Part shown: positions 5,558-8,265 of the stretch, piece by piece
Position numbering within the stretch: the stretch's first letter is position 1
How the letters are laid out: every line of letters begins with the position of its first letter
Assembly (NCBI GenBank): GCA_964500225.1
Contig: CAZCOA010000067.1
Coordinates: 1-8,265 of the forward strand
DNA from: JAAYDY01 sp964500225
GTDB taxonomy: Bacteria; Planctomycetota; Phycisphaerae; FEN-1346; JAACEH01
Direction of reading: 5' to 3'
DNA: 8,265 bases
Made by a program: the position numbers and the translations under genes
The notes under the pieces: model-generated
What the model saw: the letters and a program-made list of their open reading frames with translations, nothing else
Database searches by the model: none
What the model was told of the DNA's origin: nothing

Positions 5558-7750
5558 TCAGAACCCGGCCAGGACCGATTCGTCGGTCTCGTCCAGCGGA
5601 ATGGCCTCCTCGGCCTTCGCACGGATCGCCTTGGCCTTGGCTGCGTCGCTCTTGGACGAGGATTGGACAACCTTCCGCCCTGTCGGCTTCGCAGCGGCCT
5701 GCGGCTTCGGTCCGCGGTCCGCGACCACCGGCCGGTGGCCGCCGGCCGTGTCCACGCCGGCAACAGCAGCTTTGCGGCTAGCGCCGGCGCCGCCGACGAT
5801 TTCGGCCAATTCGGCGACGATTTGGTTAAGCTGTTCGGCCTGGGCCGCCAGTTCCTCGCTGGCCGCCGCCGACTCCTCCGCGCTGGCCGCCACCTGCTGC
5901 GTCACCTGATCCATCTGGCCCACCGCCGCGTTGATCTCGCCGATGCCGCGGGCCTGCTCGTCGCTGGCGGCGGACACCTCGCTCAGCAAGTCGGCGACCT
6001 TCTGCGCGCCGCTGGCAATCTCGCTCAGGGCGCTGGTCACGTCCTCGGTCACCCTCACGCCGTCGGCGGCGTTTTTCTGGCTCTCGTCGATCAGTTGCTG
6101 CGTGTTCTTGGCAGCTTCGGCGCTGCGCTGGGCCAGGTTCCGAACCTCCTCGGCCACCACCGCGAACCCCTTGCCCGCCTCGCCGGCCCGCGCCGCCTCC
6201 ACCGCCGCATTGAGCGCCAGCAGGTTCGTCTGGAACGCAATCTCGTCAATCACCTTGATGATCCGCGCCGTCTCGTCCGAACTCGCCTTGATCTTGCCGA
6301 TCGCGGCACTCATCCGCTGCACGGCCTCGGTCCCGCGCTGGCTGGCTTCCAGCGTCTGAGTCGATAGCGCACTGGCTTCCTTGGCATTCGCCGCGTTCTG
6401 CTTGGTCATCGAGCTCATCTCCTCGATGCTCGACGAGGTCTCCTCCAAGCTCGCGGCCTGTTCGCTCGATCCCTCAGCCAGCGACTGGCTCGACGCCGAC
6501 ACCTGGCTGGCGGCCGCCGCCGTCTGCTCGGCGCCGGAAGTCAACATGGCCACAATCCGGTTGATCCGGCCCGCAAGCCGCCCCGCCACGAAAGCCCAGA
6601 GAACACACGAGATAACCACCGAGGCCGCCGTAATCGCCCCCAGCACGATGTTGCCCGCGCGGCCGATCTTGGCCACCTCACGCTCGGCCTGGCGGAACTC
6701 GTCCTCGTAGGAACCCACGCCTATGATCCAATCCCACGGCTCGAAGTACATAACGCGAACGATTTTCATGCGGGGCGCCGGATCTTCCGGATTCTTCCAG
6801 GCGTACCGCACGGTGGCAATCTCGCCCTTGTCCGAGTCCAGCTTCATGGCTTCCTGAACAACTTCGCGGATGAAGTACTTCCCGTCGGCGTCCCTGGAGT
6901 CCCAGATGACTTCGCCGTCGCGCTTGCCGTCTTTGCTGATAACGTACGCACCCTTGCTGTCGAGCACGTACACGTACCCTGTCTCACCGACTTTAATGTT
7001 CATCACCTGCTGCCGCAGATGGGACGCGCTCTCCTGCTTCACGCCCACATAGAGCATGCCCACAACCTTCTTGTCCGCATTGTAGATCGGCTCGTAGGCC
7101 GTGATGTACCACTGGTCCACCACGAAAGCACGCCCGGTGAACGTCTCGCCGCGCAGAACCTTCGCCAGCACCGGGTTCGGCGTTCCGTCGGGTTGCGTCG
7201 CCGGAATGTAGGTCCCGATGGCTCGCATCTTGTCGGCGCCCTGGACATTCGTGCAGACCCGGAGCATGTCGCCGCTATCGTTCATGCGCTGGAAAATCGT
7301 ACACGTGCCGCCCACCAACCTGGCCGTCGCATCCACCACGGGGGATTCCACGTTCACGTCTCGGTTCTGCCCCAGCCACGTGTCGCCCACCAGCATCTTC
7401 GGCAGGGTCACGTCGCAAGCCGCCTTGTTGTACTGATTCACGGCCGTCCACGACACCGACTCCTCCGAGAACCGCACGTCCCCCGCCTGGAGCATCTGCG
7501 CCCGGGCCACGTTCAACGTGGACGCCACGTTCTGCTCCAGCAGTTGCTGCTGAGCCATACACATGCCGTACACACCGCGCCCAATGTCATCCAGTCCCTT
7601 CTCCGCCAACTCCAGAGTCTTGGCCGACGCAACGTCCGTCATCTTCCCGTTCTGCCGATAGACCACCACCGCCACGACCACCATCGGCGCCAGCGTCAGG
7701 AAGACACCAGCCAACAACAGCTTTCCTCGAATCCCAACACGACTAATCAT
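5558..7750 (-). CDS. Methyl-accepting chemotaxis protein with Cache_3-Cache_2 type sensor, no HAMP
   Basis: This 730-residue membrane chemoreceptor would signal to CheA and CheW. A first membrane helix (about 10-31) is followed by a periplasmic sensor (about 33-365). Motifs such as LPKMLVGDTWLGQNRD (116-131), VGGTCTIFQ (146-154), GETFTGRAFV (201-210), YITAYEPIYN (215-224) and GMLYVGV (231-237) fit the Cache_3-Cache_2 family. The second helix spans about 367-389. No HAMP domain is recognisable; the chain passes straight into the signalling coiled coil (about 400-655). Its hairpin tip, EIAFQTNLLALNAAVEAARA (503-522) and on to EEVRNLA (534-540), is highly conserved in the family. An Ala/Lys/Pro-rich flexible tail (about 656-712) ends in IPLDETDESVLAGF. 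Start ATG 7750 is preferred to the in-frame ATG at 7879 because AGGGGG (7759-7764) lies 8 nt upstream and the first helix then begins within ten residues. The ligand is unknown. Confidence 0.95.
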   Translation of the reverse strand: MISRVGIRGKLLLAGVFLTLAPMVVVAVVVYRQNGKMTDVASAKTLELAEKGLDDIGRGVYGMCMAQQQLLEQNVASTLNVARAQMLQAGDVRFSEESVSWTAVNQYNKAACDVTLPKMLVGDTWLGQNRDVNVESPVVDATARLVGGTCTIFQRMNDSGDMLRVCTNVQGADKMRAIGTYIPATQPDGTPNPVLAKVLRGETFTGRAFVVDQWYITAYEPIYNADKKVVGMLYVGVKQESASHLRQQVMNIKVGETGYVYVLDSKGAYVISKDGKRDGEVIWDSRDADGKYFIREVVQEAMKLDSDKGEIATVRYAWKNPEDPAPRMKIVRVMYFEPWDWIIGVGSYEDEFRQAEREVAKIGRAGNIVLGAITAASVVISCVLWAFVAGRLAGRINRIVAMLTSGAEQTAAAASQVSASSQSLAEGSSEQAASLEETSSSIEEMSSMTKQNAANAKEASALSTQTLEASQRGTEAVQRMSAAIGKIKASSDETARIIKVIDEIAFQTNLLALNAAVEAARAGEAGKGFAVVAEEVRNLAQRSAEAAKNTQQLIDESQKNAADGVRVTEDVTSALSEIASGAQKVADLLSEVSAASDEQARGIGEINAAVGQMDQVTQQVAASAEESAAASEELAAQAEQLNQIVAELAEIVGGAGASRKAAVAGVDTAGGHRPVVADRGPKPQAAAKPTGRKVVQSSSKSDAAKAKAIRAKAEEAIPLDETDESVLAGF

Positions 7751-7758
7751 GGTTGTTA

Positions 7759-7764
7759 CCCCCT
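7759..7764 (-). promoter_or_regulatory. Ribosome binding site deciding the chemoreceptor start
   Basis: AGGGGG on the - strand lies 8 nt before ATG 7750. The upstream ATG at 7879 has no comparable site and would add 43 residues with no family match. Confidence 0.65.
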
Positions 7765-7775
7765 GCATCCACGTT

Positions 7776-7818
7776 GGACAGTCCCCGCACCAAGCCTGCG
7801 GGCTGGGCTTTTGTGTCC
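7776..7818 (-). other. Possible pseudoknot-like element in the chemoreceptor leader
   Basis: Three pairings can be drawn: GGACA/TGTCC (7776-7780 with 7814-7818), CCCGC/GCGGG (7784-7788 with 7798-7802) and AAGCC/GGCTT (7792-7796 with 7806-7810). The last two interleave in the order expected for an H-type pseudoknot, or they are mutually exclusive alternatives of a switch. The element ends 25 nt before the start codon, close to the ribosome binding site. It matches no riboswitch consensus I can recall; part of it (GGGACACAAAAGCC on the - strand) only faintly recalls the cyclic di-GMP-I core. Confidence 0.35.
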
Positions 7819-7820
7819 CT

Positions 7821-7878
7821 TGGAAATCCTCCATTCTCCCCATCCCATGGACATGTTGAGCTATCCGTGGCATTTCCA
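7821..7878 (-). repeat. Inverted repeat TGGAAAT/ATTTCCA enclosing a small hairpin
   Basis: TGGAAAT (7821-7827) pairs with ATTTCCA (7872-7878). Inside, TCCAT (7830-7834) pairs with ATGGA (7847-7851). In RNA this would be a closed multi-element stem just upstream of the pseudoknot-like element. Stems are short, so this is moderate evidence only. Confidence 0.35.
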
Positions 7879-7881
7879 CGC

Positions 7882-7906
7882 CACGTGTGCTTCATCGCAC
7901 CACGTG
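7882..7906. repeat. Bulged hairpin with two CACGTG palindromes
   Basis: CACGTG occurs at 7882-7887 and 7901-7906, 19 nt apart. The stretch folds as nine base pairs with one bulge and a hexanucleotide loop (TTCATC on the + strand). It could be an RNA stem-loop in the leader or a pair of palindromic protein-binding sites. Confidence 0.4.
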
Positions 7907-7956
7907 CCAGACGCAGGCCATAAGGTGAACCCCTCAAGCGCAGCGGGCAAATCCAG

Positions 7957-8027
7957 CCATTCGTGAACGACAACCGCGTTTCCAGCACTGAAACGCCGGT
8001 CCCTGAGCGGGCACAATGCACGAATGG
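7957..8027. repeat. Nested inverted repeats, 71 nt, upstream of the chemoreceptor
   Basis: An outer perfect 9-bp inverted repeat, CCATTCGTG (7957-7965) and CACGAATGG (8019-8027), encloses an inner stem. In the inner stem ACCGCGTTTC (7973-7982) pairs with GAAACG-C-CGGT (7990-8000), ten pairs with one bulged C and a 7-nt loop. The octamer AGCGGGCA appears as a direct repeat at 7942-7949 and 8006-8013, each copy shortly before one outer arm. No T-run follows on the - strand, so it is not an ordinary terminator for that strand. It could be a structured leader RNA, a small RNA or a mobile repeat. Confidence 0.45.
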
Positions 8028-8036
8028 ACTGTTAGG

Positions 8037-8048
8037 TTTTCATGAAAA
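8037..8048. repeat. 12-bp perfect palindrome
   Basis: TTTTCATGAAAA is a perfect palindrome in an AT-rich pocket of otherwise GC-rich DNA. It lies about 290 nt upstream of the chemoreceptor ATG and just past the terminator of the next gene, so it could be an operator near that receptor's promoter. A palindrome of this length can occur by chance in a window this size. Confidence 0.3.
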
Positions 8049-8098
8049 TTTCTGGTGCCGTTGCGATATGACCCGTCAAGCAGCATGGCCACGACGAA

Positions 8099-8134
8099 CA
8101 AAGCCTCCCGGCCGGCTGTCGCCGACCAGGAGGC
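8099..8134 (-). terminator. Terminator of the second chemoreceptor gene
   Basis: On the - strand GCCTCC (8134-8129) pairs with GGAGGC (8108-8103). The stem continues inward with GG/CC and CGGC/GCCG pairings separated by single mismatches, around a GACA loop. It is followed by TTTGTT. It begins about 60 nt past the stop codon of the second receptor gene. Confidence 0.7.
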
Positions 8135-8152
8135 CCGTGATATATCTACTTC

Positions 8153-8193
8153 TCCCACCGGGACGTCTGGAACTCTCCCCGCAGGAGGTGGGA
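8153..8193 (-). repeat. Weak inverted repeat just past the second receptor stop
   Basis: TCCCACC (8153-8159) pairs with GGTGGGA (8187-8193) across a 27-nt spacer. It lies directly behind the TGA of the second receptor gene and may add stability to the 3' end. A long loop and no T-run make it a poor terminator by itself. Confidence 0.25.
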
Positions 8194-8194
8194 A

Positions 8195-8265
8195 TCAGAA
8201 CTGCGACAGCACGGCTTCTTCCGACGCTTCCAGCGGGATCGCCTGCTCGGCCGGCGCCTTGTGAC
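8195..8265 (-). CDS. C-terminal end of a second chemoreceptor-like protein (partial)
   Basis: Only the last 22 complete codons and the TGA (8195-8197) are in the window; the gene continues past the right edge. The visible tail ends PAEQAIPLEASEEAVLSQF. It aligns without gaps to the tail of the complete chemoreceptor (KAEEAIPLDETDESVLAGF) with about ten identities in 19 and mostly conservative differences. Same strand, same tail and a terminator behind it make a tandem paralogous receptor the best reading. The sensor and signalling domains cannot be seen. A different protein with the same docking tail remains possible. Confidence 0.7.
   Translation of the reverse strand, partial: HKAPAEQAIPLEASEEAVLSQF

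Larger units (their letters stand above)
7751..8194. other. 444-nt non-coding region between the two chemoreceptor genes, rich in inverted repeats
   Basis: No gene can be supported here. A - strand frame of 92 codons (7743-8021) overlaps the chemoreceptor start and matches no family I know; other short frames are no better. The region holds the presumed promoter and leader of the complete chemoreceptor and the 3' end of the next receptor gene. I found no convincing sigma70, sigma54 or sigma28 promoter on the - strand. It does hold several inverted repeats, listed separately, that together suggest a structured leader RNA or clustered operator sites. Confidence 0.6.

Noticed and set aside
7751..7880. 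Cyclic di-GMP-I riboswitch upstream of the chemoreceptor
   Set aside because: Only a short GGGAC-CAAAAGCC-like stretch resembles the core. The GNRA loop, its receptor and the first core strand are not recognisable.
7890..7910. Sigma54-like promoter (TGGCACG followed by TGC on the - strand)
   Set aside because: The GG and GC elements are 10 nt apart rather than the strict 12, so it does not fit the -24/-12 pattern.
7743..8021. A 92-codon frame upstream of the chemoreceptor on the - strand
   Set aside because: It overlaps the receptor start, has no clear ribosome binding site, and its sequence is dominated by the inverted repeats. I do not recognise any family in it.
7957..8037. Integron attC-like site (GTTAGGT at 8031-8037 next to strong inverted repeats)
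   Set aside because: GTTAGGT fits the GTTRRRY core, but no matching RYYYAAC core lies at the other end of the repeat on either strand, and no integrase or cassette is present.
8055..8080. TTGACG on the - strand (8079-8074) as a -35 element for the chemoreceptor
   Set aside because: No acceptable -10 hexamer lies 15-19 nt downstream.

Overview
The window is GC-rich bacterial DNA. It encodes an anaerobic aryl-2-oxoacid/aryl-CoA operon on the + strand, facing two chemoreceptor genes on the - strand. A thiamine-diphosphate, ferredoxin-type indolepyruvate oxidoreductase points to an anaerobe or facultative anaerobe. The gene order ior-ior-paaK-ACT is, from memory, familiar in anaerobic Deltaproteobacteria and other anaerobes. 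The base composition and the receptor type would also fit Planctomycetota and relatives. The sequence alone does not settle the phylum.

Region 1 (1-185) is an upstream spacer with a good sigma70-like promoter (86-114) and a Shine-Dalgarno site for the first gene. Region 2 (186-5455) is a tight five-gene operon: iorA, iorB (8-nt overlap), a phenylacetate-CoA ligase-type gene (52-nt gap), a tandem-ACT-domain protein (26-nt gap) and a second paaK paralogue (7-nt gap). It ends at a strong hairpin (5490-5523) that can serve both this operon and the convergent chemoreceptor gene. IorAB would interconvert aryl-pyruvates (phenylpyruvate, 4-hydroxyphenylpyruvate, indolepyruvate) and aryl-acetyl-CoA. 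The PaaK enzymes would interconvert aryl-acetyl-CoA and free aryl-acetate. The ACT protein is a plausible amino-acid sensor for the pathway. The pathway could run oxidatively (amino acid catabolism) or reductively (aromatic amino acid synthesis from aryl acids); the sequence does not say which. IorA lacks the C-terminal ferredoxin-like module that most IorA proteins carry.

Region 3 (5558-7750, - strand) is a complete 730-residue methyl-accepting chemotaxis protein: two membrane helices, a Cache_3-Cache_2 type sensor, no recognisable HAMP domain and a long flexible C-terminal tail. Region 4 (7751-8194) is a 444-nt non-coding stretch upstream of this receptor, unusually rich in inverted repeats: a nested stem-loop, a bulged CACGTG hairpin, a possible H-type pseudoknot near the start codon and a 12-bp palindrome. 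It also holds a terminator for the next gene. Region 5 (8195-8265, - strand) is the last 22 complete codons of a second gene. Its C-terminus matches the tail of the complete receptor, so this is probably a tandem paralogous chemoreceptor.

The points most worth a second look are the structured chemoreceptor leader, the shared L-x-x-F receptor tails, the shortened IorA, and the paired ligases around a sensor-like ACT protein.
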